A stretch of DNA of 64,000 bases from Mesocentrotus franciscanus (lineage: Eukaryota > Echinodermata > Echinoidea > Camarodonta > Strongylocentrotidae): contig CP137672.1 in assembly GCA_037976565.1 (NCBI GenBank), positions 36,737,829 to 36,801,828 on the forward strand. Direction: 5' to 3'. Below are positions 10,046-21,290 of this stretch, one piece after another. A program made the translations under genes and the position numbers. The notes beneath the pieces are model-generated. The model was not told the DNA's origin. It saw nothing but the letters and a program-made list of their open reading frames with translations, and did not search any database. Within the stretch, counting starts at the first letter, position 1, and each line of letters opens with the position of its first letter.

Positions 10046-13000
10046 TTAAAGTAAACGGTGCTTGTACATTTCGTCATAAAACGGCAAAGCTGCGTCAGCT
10101 AACTCAATGACGTCACGGGTCAATGTATCACGTGACGGCAGGTCTCTAGGCGGAAAGAAGCCTGTGGTTGAGAGCATCCTATCTTGGTAGCCTGTCTGCG
10201 GGCCTGTATGCTGGCTGATGTCACAACCCCACTTCCATGATAGAATACCATCAAGAGACGGTTTCCATTCAAGTATGTTGGTGGTGTAAGGCAGTCCCAC
10301 CGCCTTGCAATACTTGGGGAGCATTACGGAAGGATTCATCAACAAATCAGAAGAATCAAGAATAACTGCTTCCGGGTCGATGTTTTCTTTGACGTACGTC
10401 CAGAGCTCATACAGACTTCTGTAGTAGTCGGCGGGGTCGTCCAATTCAGTATGGTTCCGTAAATCAAATGCTGCTTCGTCGGTTTCGTCGGCGTGAAGTA
10501 GGTTTATGCTTTTCAAATGACTAAAACTAGCTTTATGTAGTGATGAGAACATCAAAATGGGATGACGGATCAGAAAAGAATGGCAATATCCTGTCGGAAT
10601 GAATTCTCTTAGGTCACTGCGTTGCATGGCTAAACCAATATCTTTCACGAACAGATGCTCTGCAGTGGATGCTTCCAGCATGCTCCTTACGCTCTCGTAT
10701 CTGTGGATCAAGAATTAGTACAAAACACAATGATTTGTTTATTTGTTTGTTTTGGAAAAGATTAATCTTCATGCAACCGCGTCATTCTCACATTGGATAC
10801 CTACCTTTGATGTGAGAGCAAAAATAAGAACGTCTGAATCACACACTAGAACAATAATCGGGATAAATTTTGAAGAGTCAGTGCATCGTTTCACGAAACC
10901 GTCATCCCATTGAAATGCGTGATAAATGTAATTCACGCATTTCAATTGATTGTCGGCGAACTTGTTCTTATGGCAGTTTAGTGAATCGCTGCCATGTCCC
11001 TTAATAATAATAATAATAATAATACATAAGATTTGTAAGGCGCCAAATCCACTTGACAATCAAATGCTCAAGGCGCAGCTTGTGCAAAAGATGAAAGACA
11101 TGATAACTATACAAAAGTACAATAGGAAAGGTACGGACATGAAAGGTAATGGTAATCAATTATAGGCTAAATTAAACAGATATTTCTTAAGATTATTTTT
11201 GAACACTTCACCAGAACTACTATTTTTAATCCATTGAGGGAGAGTATTCCATAACGAAGGCCCATCATGAGCGAAGGTTCGCCCCCCCCCCTCCCACTTT
11301 GTGTTAACCCTAGGAATAACAAGTAAGCCAGAGTTTGTAGAACGTAGCTGTCTAGAGGGAATGTAATGCTTGATCAAGCCAATGTTGTACTGCTGAGCAG
11401 AGCCATGTATACAGTGAAATAATAACACAATAATCTAAAAAACAACACGTTCTTCTACGGGCAACCAATGGAGTGATTTGAGGACTGGTGTGATGTGACT
11501 GTACTTGTTGGAGAGGGTCACGACACGAGCAGCAGCATTCTGTAATTTTTGTAATTTCTGCGAGTAGGTTGTGAGGCGAACCAAACATAAGGCCATTACC
11601 AAAATCCAAGCGAGATGAAATTAAAACATGAGTAATTTTCTCAGTGGCACTACGGTTAAGATATTTACGAATAAAACCTAAATAACTGATAACGTACTGA
11701 TTTTGAGACATATTGAATTTGTGTAGACATTGTCATATTTTAGTCGAGAAACACACTAAGGTTACGACATACATTGGATAAGGTAATTTCATGTCCAGCA
11801 AGAGTAATTGAAGCAATGAAAATCTTCGCTAACTGAGTCTTAGAACCGTACATTACAAATTCACAAGATTTAATTTTAGTGAATGTGAGTTCAACCAATT
11901 ATGAACATATTGTACACAAGTCTCAAGGTTATGGATAGCGCTGGCTGCATTGCTCTGATTGGCTTTGAAAGAAGTATATATTTAAATATAATCAGCATAA
12001 ACATGATAAGAAAGAGAATGGTGATGAAAAATATTCTTCAAACCGGTTAAATACAACGAGAACATGGTGGGCCCGCCCACAGAGCCTTGTGGAACTCCGC
12101 ATGTAAGTGGTAAAAAAATCTGAAAGGCAGCCGTTTATTAAAGGGCAAATCCACTCCAAAAATAACTTAGTTTCAATAGAAGCAGAAAAATCAGACAAAC
12201 CAATCAAAAAAAGTTTGAGCAAAATCGGATAACTAATAAGAAAGTTATGAATTTTTGAAAAATTATGTAAAGCTATGGAACAATGAGAATCACAACACAA
12301 ATTGCCAATATGGTTATCAGTTTGTGACGTCATGTCCTCACTATTTATCAATTGCTTTATATAGTTTAATCACATTAATTTCCCTTTTTATCCCCCAAAA
12401 CTTGATTTCCCATGCCTTTGCCCAGGTTATATGATTTGTATCATATTGCGTGCATGACATTTCACAAAATCTTTTATGAACTTTGAAGAATTGATACTAT
12501 TTTCTGAATATTGTATATTCATAATTATTGATTTTTATATAAATAGTTTATCAAAATTCATATTTTTCATGATTTAACTGGAAAAAATTACTCTATATTA
12601 GTGCATCCACACAAGAACATATTACTATCAATCTAACTTGGATGCTGGTGTGAAGAAATAAGATTCTTAGGGAGATAATAGGAAATTTATAGTATCAATA
12701 TAAAGAAAATAATTAGTGGATAGTGAGGACATGACGTCACAGACTCATGAGTGAGTTGCCAATTTGTCTTGTGATTTTCAAAGTTTTTTATGTCATTAAA
12801 AATTCATAACTTTCTTATTAGTTATCCGATTTTGCTCAAACTTTTTTTGATTGGTTTGTCTGATTTTTCTGCTTCTATTAAAAGTAAGTTATTTTTGGAG
12901 TGGACTTGGCCTTTCAGACAGCTTGAGAATGGCATGACAGGTATGATTTAAACCATTCCAAGGCTTGATCTTTAACACCGAGAGACATGAGGGTATTCAC

Positions 13001-16000
13001 CAAAACAGTGTTGTTAACAGTGTCAAAGGCGGAAGACAAATCAAGGAGTATCATAGCAAGTACTTTTCCACCATCCATCTCCCGGAGAATAAAATAGGAT
13101 ACATTAACAAGCCTTAGGAGGGTTTCTACACTGTGGTGGGGACGGTATCCAGAGTGAAATGGGTCAAGGAGGTCATTATCGAGACAGAAATCACTTAAGT
13201 TGACAATCTGTGAGATAACAGAGGGAAATGAAGAGGAGCAGTCCTTGATGAGAACAGTATAGACAGGGTCTAGTTTACATGACTTAGCTGGCAACATAAT
13301 TTTGAGCACAGAACTAGCAAAACGGCATTTTTCCCCCTGTGAGTCATTATTATGTATCATAGGAATCAATTAGTAGAAGGGGTGCCACGAAATCAGTGAT
13401 TGGCACCCCTTTGAAAATGTTGATTTGTGCAAATTTTATGCGTTTTGGTGGTATTATATCGGCTTTCAAAATATACCTCTTAAAATGCATGCAATTATTA
13501 TCTATAACGTGTGGAGTGCCACAAGGGTCAATCCTCGGCCCTTTGTTATTTTTGATATATGTAAATGATATTTATAATTCATCAAATGCACTGCAGTATA
13601 TTTTATTCACTGATGACACCAATTTAATTTGTTCCAATTCAGATTTTCAGATCCTTTTAAGAAATATTAACGCTGAATTACCAAAATTATCAAAATGGTT
13701 TAGAAGTAATATACTGTCCCTTAATTTAAAGAAAACAAACTATATAGTAATAATAATAATAATATTGGATTCTTATATAGCGCACGTAGCCACCTTGCAA
13801 GGTGCTCAAGGCGCTCCAACATTACCCGGCTATGCTAGGCTGCCGATTTCGGCGCTCATAGCATTCAAGGAATATACTTTCAGAACAGGAAAAACAACGA
13901 TTTTCATTACATTGAAATTACTTTGGATGGTGAACTATTGGAAAAAAGGATAGCACAAAACTCCTTGGTGTTTTTTATTAATGAAAATCTGAGGTGGAAT
14001 AATCATGTGCAATATATTTCCAATACTATTTCACGTAATATTGGTATTCTCTGTAAATTGAAATATTATGTCCCTTCAAATATCTAGTTTATGTTATATA
14101 ATTCATTAATACTGCCTTATATTTCATATTGTAACATTATATGGGCAAATTCAAAAAGCAATGTTGACGCCATTTTACTGTTACAAAAGAAATACATGCG
14201 TATATGTACTGATTCTTCCTATCGCGACCACACCAATCCCTTGTTTTCAAAACTAAAAACTCTAAAAGCTGATGAAATAAGTATTCTACAAATAGCACTT
14301 TTCATGTTTTGCTTACAAAATGGTCTACTACCTTCATACTTTCCCCCATTGTTTAATTTGAATAAAACCATCCACGCTTATCCTACAAGGCAAACTGAAA
14401 AATTCCATTTAAGAAATCCGAAAACCGTATTGGCTCTCAAATCCATTAGACACACCGGCCCAGACATCTGGAACTCTCTGCCCATTGTAATAAGAAACCT
14501 TAGGACATTGTATTCTTTTAAGAAGGCGGTTAAAACTATGTTGTTGTCTAAGTATTGATCCTGTCGTGTGTCATTATATTATATTCATGTTTGTGTGTAC
14601 CAATAATGTGTAATCGTCCATTACCTAGCATCGTTTATCCATCCATGAATGAACCTGCATTCAATCAGCAGATGTATTAGTTTTATTGTATTAAAAGAAA
14701 ACCAACGCTCCTTCTCTCCCCTTTCCATTTCTTCTCTCGTCACTCAAGTCACTCTTCTGCTTTTTTATTTATATTCTTGTAGCTAAGTTGAGGGCTGCGG
14801 GCACGTCAAGCTCCTTTGCTTATGCTGTAGCCCTCCTGCATCTAATGTATGTTAATTATGCATTCAATATTTTTGTTTAATTTCGTATATCTTCTGTATA
14901 AAATTATATACATATGAAATATTGTATCAATCCAATGTTAATTATGCATTCAATATATTTGTTTAATTTCGTATATTTTCTGTGTAAATATGTAATATTG
15001 TATCAAACCATATTATGTTCATGAAAATGTATGATGAAGAAAAAAAAAAGATGCAGAAACCAATAAATCAAATCAACTCAAATCAAACTGACACAATCAC
15101 ATTGTCATTTTATGAAAGTTGTTATGAATTTAGCCGTCACTATATATAGGGCCTACATTGGTATTGATTTTACGTATCCATTCATGCCTATCATATTAAA
15201 CTATCTGTACATTTCTTCCACAGTACATACTGAATCAAAGCTATTCTTTATGGTTAATCGTGCAAATTTATGTGAATTTTATAGATTAAGCTGGTATTAT
15301 AGCATACAGTTCAAATTCGACATCATGAACACAATGTCATTGCTTTTTTTTTATTGGGTAAAGTATTCTTTTTCGAGTGAAATGATATAAAAATCACAAG
15401 GCTTTTTGCTATTTGTGAGGGAATGTGGTTTTCAAAATTTACTACTTTTTCAACGGTAGTCATTCTCGAAGCAGCGATAAATTTGCGCATGACGGCTTCT
15501 CATACACTCAGTTGTGTTGAAGATGAATTGCTGCTTGGTCTACAACCATCCCAATTAGTCTATTCCCATATGATACACTCAGCCCGTCTACTATCCACAT
15601 GGTCTAATTTTCATTTCGTATACTTATCATTTAGTCTAGTGATGCTGATAAAAATAGTTATAATATAATAGTGGTAATACTGATAATGATGAAAATAATA
15701 CGAAGAATACTAATAATTATTATAATAATAATAACAATAATAACAATAACAATGATAATTACAATAACAACGATAGTAACAACAACAACAACAACAATAA
15801 TAATAATAATAATTATAATGATTATCATAATACTGCTGCTACTATTACTACTACTGCTAGGATAACGAAGAAGAAGAACAAGAAGAAGAAGAAAAAGGGG
15901 AAGAAGAAGAATCATTTCAGCGATATTAGTGATTATTTTCTTTATGATCGAGGTGTACACATGCACATAACATACATAAGAAGGAAGTAAGATAGAGGGA

Positions 16001-17172
16001 AAAGAAAGGAAGGCAGGACGAAGACAGACAGAGAGTTATTATTATTAGTTATTAATATTAGTTATTATTAGACCATATGGAAAATAGACAAACTGGGAAT
16101 TAAACCTACTGGAAATTAGACTAAATGAACAGTAGACCAGATGGGTAGTAAGTAGACCAAATAGACACAATAATAAGAAGAGGAAATGATTATTTAGACC
16201 ATGTGGATGGAAGATGGGCTGGGTGTAGACCATATAGGAATAAACCAATTGGGTAGTAGACGAACTGCATGGTTGTAGACCAACAGTAATAAACCGTATT
16301 GAAGACGACAGCAGTCATGCGCAAAATTGGCGCTGTTTCTCGCATGACTATGGTTGCATAAGTAACTACATGTAGTTAGGTAGACAGATGGCTCCAACAG
16401 GGAAATGGTGTTCACCTCAACTTGATTGTGGATAAGTAAAATAATACCTAAGTAAAATTTAATGCTAAAAACAATGACACCAACTGATTTTTGAAAATTG
16501 GTGCCCAAAGTGCCAATATCTTATGTTTTAGGGGCCCATCAGTGTTTTATGCATTTCAGAGCAAATATATCTAACTATAATTTAAAGCTCTTGAATCACT
16601 AATGTTACATTTTGGCCCTTAACATTAGATTTTGGGCACCTGAGACATATTTGTCTATCAGAGCCTCATACCCACAATGTATCATTGTATTTTGATACCG
16701 AAATAGAATTTAATGTGACCCTATTACCCCAGAAAATAGTGTAAAGCAATCCTTTTGACTGTCGCTGGTCCTTTGTACCCTTTTTGGAACAACTCCAGGG
16801 CCCCTGTGGTCTTCTGTGGGTCTTAACCTATACCATATTTCACTGTACTATTCATAGTAGGTTTTCTACACCAAACGATAGTATGACTCCTACTTACGAT
16901 AGTCCTTCGGGTCGATACCGTTTTGACATCACCTTTCCAATATACTGGGCAGCCCTGTCAAAGATGGCTTCGTTTCCTTCATACGATGTCGGCAGGTCGA
17001 CACCGTCGTTCAGCTTGATGTTGAGCATGGCGTTATGGGCGTTACCGAATGGCTCGCACCATATCTCGACCTCAGGGATCTGGCCCATCGAGCGAGTGAA
17101 AGCCGTGGATACACATCTATGCGAGGTCCATAGCATTACTCGGCTAGATAGTAGGGAACTGGTCTGGGACAT
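10046..17172 (-). CDS. P-loop sulfotransferase-like protein, copy A
   Basis: Two exons: 17172-16898 (ATG to TC|GTAAGT) and 10700-10046 (after CCACAG, stop TAA), 930 nt, 309 aa. The ATG at 17172 is used because the upstream extension begins at TTG and is absent from copy B. Exon 1 carries the 5'-phosphosulfate-binding/P-loop-like motif WTSHRCVSTAFTRSM (residues about 15-29). Exon 2 has FVKDIGLAM and the 3'-PSB-like LIRHPILMFSSLHK (about 135-148), a nucleotide-binding Arg/Ser signature. The family transfers sulfonate from PAPS; related invertebrate proteins are often left as uncharacterised or misnamed aminotransferase-like. No signal peptide or TM segment is seen, suggesting a cytosolic enzyme. 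The 6.2-kb intron is filled with LINEs. A TATA-like motif lies about 80 bp upstream of the ATG. Substrate unknown. Confidence 0.88.
11000..13300 (-). mobile_element. 5'-truncated L2-like LINE, RT domain to 3' end, pseudogene
   Basis: On the - strand from about 13300: RT segments LLDLSSAFDTVNN and ALEWFKSYLSCHSQAV, a foldback insertion (12142-12913), then CGVPQGS and a YADY in place of the usual YADD box (about 12100-11990). It continues with IRKYLNRSATEKITH, SSRLDFGNGL and the C-terminal FAHDGPSLWNTLP (about 11711-11170). The 3' end is a GCGCC...GGCGC hairpin (11040-11076) and (ATT)n at 11003-11024. Unit B at about 26450 reads straight across this site, so the LINE arrived after the duplication. 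Frameshifts and a mutated catalytic box make it inactive. Confidence 0.88.
12142..12913. mobile_element. Foldback MITE with about 230-bp arms, nested in the L2-like LINE
   Basis: The left arm begins after TTAA (12138-12141) with agggcaaatccactccaaaa; the right arm ends ttttggagtggacttggcc. The arms pair over 12142-12270/12790-12913 and 12285-12350/12715-12785. It splits the RT domain between AV and INGCLSDF. The ends match the foldback element at 37859-38419 (aagtccactcc). The right-hand TTAA is not intact here. Confidence 0.8.
13491..15086 (+). mobile_element. 5'-truncated CR1/L2-like LINE, RT C-terminal half, pseudogene
   Basis: The + strand encodes ITCGVPQGSILGPLLFLIYVND, FTDDTN (catalytic box changed from ADD to TDD), LSKWFRSNILSLNLKKT, then after a SINE insertion LLGVFINENLRWNNHV and from 14091 LPYISYCNIIWA to GPDIWNSLP. 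The 3' region ends in an AATCAAATCAACTCAAATCAAA-type tail at about 15060-15086. Unit B lacks it (26640-26665), so the insertion post-dates the duplication. Confidence 0.85.
13746..13880 (-). repeat. SINE/LINE-tail insertion with hairpin and (ATT)n end
   Basis: On the - strand the segment carries gcgccttgagca ... gtgcgctatataagaatcc and then ATT repeats (13746-13764). This 3' end matches that of the L2-like LINE at 11003-11076. It interrupts the LINE reading frame after NYIV. Confidence 0.6.
15660..15910. repeat. AAT/AAC/GAA trinucleotide array, unit A
   Basis: Compound imperfect microsatellite (ataataata, acaacaaca, gaagaagaa). Its partner is at 27240-27540 in unit B. Open frames through it encode low-complexity Ile or Leu runs and are not genes. 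Confidence 0.85.
16040..16290. repeat. Degenerate short tandem repeat (tagaccanatgg words)
   Basis: The words tagaccatatgg, tagacaaactggg, tagaccagatggg and tagaccaaatag recur at about 20-30 bp spacing. A shorter version sits at 27660-27800 in unit B. Confidence 0.55.
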
Positions 17173-17224
17173 TCTGGTCAATGTATCGTAGGGTCTATCT
17201 TCAGGGTTGTATATGGCTCGTATC

Positions 17225-17258
17225 GTTATAAGCAGAGGGCTCTATACGAAAATATATA
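17225..17258 (-). promoter_or_regulatory. TATA-like core promoter of sulfotransferase copy A
   Basis: TATATATT on the - strand (17251-17258) lies about 80 bases upstream of the ATG at 17172, with a start site expected near 17225. The block is conserved at 37660-37667 (copy B) and 40612-40619 (orphan third copy). Promoter function is inferred from position and motif only. Confidence 0.4.
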
Positions 17259-19664
17259 CTCTCATTCATGGACTCCGCACAGTAGTCTAACGGTTCATTG
17301 TGTGCAATGATGCCTGTAGATGTTACACGTCATCTGTGTATATACACACTCAAATAAAAAAATTAAAAAAGAATAGTCATAAACACACAAAGGACGGAGC
17401 GAAAGAAGGTCAAACGGAGCGAAAGGAGGTTAAAATTATCTTTAAAAAGACTAAGGTGCTAGGTCAGTCGATCAAAGGAAGGACACTTTTTAAAAGGGAC
17501 AAAGGTCGGAGGGAAAGAAAGAACAAGTCTAAAAACAAACAAAGGACCTTTTGAATCTTTTGGCCATCCAAGCGCGGCCAAATGATTCAAAATTAACTTG
17601 ACTTCGAATGGTGAAAGGTCCATGCCAAACGAACAAAATGTTGTCGTTGGTAGTAGTTTTATGGCGTTCATTCAGTACTGCATATATATACGCCATATCT
17701 TTAGTCATATAAGAACATTAAGTTATCAGTAAAGAAAACTGAAAATAACAAATTGTAATAATATAATTAATTAACTAGTGTCGCAATTTATTAGGAGTCT
17801 CTTGATGGTTTACAACTTCGTAGTTCTGTTTTATCACGTTTAATCTGGTCAGCCCGGTTTCGATTGTATTGAACTCTAGCTTTGCTCGACGTGAAACAGG
17901 CTTCTCAGCTACTCGGCGTGCATGCGCAGTCATCTTTTAATTTTGTAACGCACGATGCCTATATAGACCACTCAGAAACACAGAAACACTCAATTGAGAC
18001 ACATCGTATAGGGGCGCTCCTAACCGAAATTCCAATCGATTCGGGTAAATTGCTATACATAATTATATAAATGTATGTATATTTATTCTTCTTAACACAA
18101 TATCATTATTTGTAAGCAAACATTAAAGTGGGCTTTTTTAGTATTATGCATAAAATACTTTTTTTTAAATTTTTCTTTCATAATTATATAGGGCCTATAG
18201 GCCTTTATATATATATATATATATATCCTTTTTTTCTTGTGTTAAAGAAGCGAAAAAAATACTTTAGGCCTATTTTACTTTACTTGTAGGCATACTTACA
18301 ATTAGGCCTCTGATTTTAAATATTGTTCGAAGCGACCTGTTCTATGGATATATAGTAAGATGGCATATTGAGCCTTCTGTGAAAACTTGAAAAGTATTCT
18401 TTTTGTTTCTTTTATTGTGTTTGTGTCTAAATCTGAGAAGAGCATTGCTCGTTCAATGATATACTTATTACAATGAAATTTAAAATGTTCTTCTGTTTCA
18501 GTGATGTTACAATAATCACATTTTTCTGTTTCACATAAACCTACTTTTACCTTTTGTTGGTTCAGTTGAAGAACACCGATTCTTAATCTATGTGATATTA
18601 CTTCACTGTATTATGTCTACCTTGATTGATATACATGAATGATTCTCAAATCTTTTTAGAGGTGACTGTATCGTTTTCAATCTTTCTTCCCGAATTTCAC
18701 GTACTTTTTACTCAGTATTAATTTCAGTTCTTGCACATTAAGATCATTGTTAATTTCTATGTTTTTCTGTAATGCCGTCTTTGCGAAGCAATCTACTACT
18801 TCATTCCCTACTATTCCACAGTGAGATGTGATCCATTCTAGCGTTATGTTATACCTCTATATTGAAGATGTGTTATTTTTATCAGTATTTCTACTACAAA
18901 ATTTTGTTTTTCCTGAGACTCTATTGCATTATTTGTACTCAGAGAATCTGAAAGAATAACAATACCAACATAAATATTCAAGTTTTCAATCCAATCTAAG
19001 GCCATAATAATGGCTGCCTGTTCTGCCCTGTATGACGATGTGCCATTGTGTAATCTTTTCTGTTCATGTATTTTCATCGCTGGAACGTAGAAGCCTGCTG
19101 CCGCATGGCCTCTCTTTGAATCTTTAGATCCGTCTGTGTATATATGAACAGTTTAATTCCAAAAGGAGCTAAATCCACTTTGGGTATTTCCGAGTAAATC
19201 ACCTTTTTTAATTCTACCACTTTCCCTTTAGTAATGTATGTTCATCTTTAGATAAAATGTTAGAGGTGTTACCCTTGACCAATAATATATGGTTTTAAAA
19301 AATTTACCAAGTATATTTTATTTTTGCTGAATTTTTAATTTTTTTTTTATGGATTTAGCTCCTTTTGGAATTAAACATAATTATGTAGCTAATTTTTTTT
19401 TATATTTCAAGATGAAATTTCAGAATTTGATATAGTGCATTTTATTCCCATGTAGAAAATAAGTATTTTAGACAAAAACCAACAAAAACAAAATTTTTTT
19501 TTGGATAAATTATGGATGTAGCTCCTTTCGGAATCAAGCTCTGAAGAGTTTAATTCCAAAAGGAGCTAAATCCACTTTGGGTATTTCCGAGTAAATCACC
19601 TTTTTTATTCTGCCACTTTCCCTTTAGTAATGTATGTTCATCTTTGGATATATGTTAGAGGTGA

Positions 19665-20936
19665 ACCCAGGGGCGGCGGAGCGACTTCCAAAGTGGGGGG
19701 GGGGTACCAAAAAAAAGGGGCACTTTCTGGAGAAAAAAGGGCACCTACAAAGGGAAATCTCAAGGCGAATAAATACCTTTTTTTAAATAGAAATTTGGTA
19801 TATACCCCTATATTGTGATTACATTATCAGGGATGATTTCAATATTTGTTTCTCTTTATACATCATACAAGATATTGCTTAAGCATCATACTTTGCAGTT
19901 GGGTGTGATGGTCTGAATATTCATTTGCTAGCGAGCGAAGCGAGCGAGGAAAAATTGTAAGATTTGTGAGGTCGCAGTGCGAAAAATCTTATAAAGAGGA
20001 AAAAAAAAACAATCCTGATGGGGGTATAAGCACATTCTCAAAGACTGAAAAGACCTTTGATAAGTAAACTAATTATATCATCTATAAATGCGGGAGAGCG
20101 TAGCGAGCGAGCTTTGGGGGAAATTGCTCTTAGTCGCTCGGGGCACGTTTAATGATGATAGGAAAAAGGGGACACTTTCAGAGATGCAAAGAGCACTTAT
20201 CAGGAGGGGAAGGGGCACTTGTCAAAGTAAAACGAACATCTCTCAGATTTGAAAAGGGGTAATTATTGGAGGTGAAGGGGGCACTTATCTGAAGTGAAAA
20301 AGGAGTAACTTCTCGTACCTGAAAAGGGGCACTTATGAGAATGAAAAGGGACACTTTTCATAGGTGAAAAGGGGCATTTATCAGAAGGGGAAGGGGTTCT
20401 TTTTTTCAATGGAGGCGCATGATAAATTAAATGGTGCGCTTATCCGAGATAAAAAGGGGTAGTTACTAAAAGGGGAAGGGGCACTTCTTACAAAGTAAAA
20501 GGGGCACCTCTCAGATTTGAATAGGGCAATTATCAGGAGGGGAAGGGGTACTTGTCAAAGTAAAACGAGCATCTCTCAGATTTGAAAAGGGGCAATTATC
20601 GGAGGTGAAGGGGGCACTTATCAAAAGTAAAAAGGGGCACTTCTCGTACCTGAAAAGGGGCACTTATGAGAATGGAAAATGGACACTCATTGCAAAGGAA
20701 AGTGGGAACTTGTCGAAGAAAAAGGGGCACGTGTCAAAATGAAAGGGGCAATTATCAGAGGTGAAAAGGGTAAGGGGCACTTTTACAAAGTAATAGGGGC
20801 ACTTTTCCTATGTAAAAAGGGGCGCTTCTTACAAAGTTAAAGGGGCACTTTTCCTCTGTAAAAAGGGGCACTTTTGGGGTTCTTGAAAAAGTGGGGGCAC
20901 TGTGCACCCTGCCCCCCGTGAGCGCCGCCTCTGGGT
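19665..20936. mobile_element. Minisatellite-filled element with terminal inverted repeats
   Basis: The ends are ACCCAGGGGCGGCGGAGC and, inverted, ACCCAGAGGCGGCGCTC. The interior is an imperfect array of aaaaggggcacttctcag-type units of roughly 20-35 bp, over 1.1 kb, plus an 11-G run. The empty version of the target exists in the neighbouring MITE unit at about 19258-19275 (gttagaggtgttacccttgacc). No coding capacity. Confidence 0.75.
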
Positions 20937-20973
20937 GTACCCTTGACCAATAATATATGGTTTAAAAATCTGC

Positions 20974-21290
20974 CAAGTATATTTTATTTTTGCTGAATTT
21001 TTAAATATTTTTTCTTCATGGATTTAGCTCCTTTTGGAATGAAACATAATTTTGTAGCTAATTTTTTTTCATATTTCAAGATGAAATTTCAGAATGTGAT
21101 ATAGTGCACTTTATTCCCATGTAGGAAATAAGTATATTTTATTTTTGCTGAATTTTTAAATATTTTTTCTTCATGGATTTAGCTCCTTTTGGAATGAAAC
21201 ATAATTTTGTAGCTAATTTTTTTTCATATTTCAAGATGAAATTTCAGAATGTGATATAGTGCACTTTATTCCCATGTAGGAAATAAGTAT
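20974..21290. repeat. 158-bp direct tandem duplication
   Basis: The segment starting gtatattttatttttgctga and containing ggatttagctccttttggaa occurs at about 20974-21131 and again at about 21132-21290, almost identical. Confidence 0.85.

Larger units (their letters stand above)
4955..18120. repeat. Segmental duplication, unit A
   Basis: Collinear with unit B (22385-40552). Aligned blocks (A/B): 4960-5720/22392-23180; 6040-7320/23262-24380; 9340-11000/24960-26450; 13300-13490/26450-26645; 15087-16200/26665-27830; 16555-18120/36950-38940 plus 40385-40552. Between blocks each unit has private insertions. Unit A carries sulfotransferase copy A and private LINE insertions. Confidence 0.9.

Noticed and set aside
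15658..15966. Ile/Val-rich frames in the AAT array, and the matching ones at 27298-27612
   Set aside because: Low-complexity translation of microsatellites.
16194..16508. 104-codon - strand frame
   Set aside because: No family motif, overlaps degenerate repeats, and is not preserved in unit B.
17459..17671. 70-codon frame conserved with 38386-38649
   Set aside because: Conservation is explained by the segmental duplication; it lies upstream of the gene's ATG and shows no protein family.
19665..20936. CRISPR-like regularly spaced repeats
   Set aside because: Units vary in length and sequence, there are no unique spacers and the host is a eukaryote; this is a minisatellite inside a transposon.
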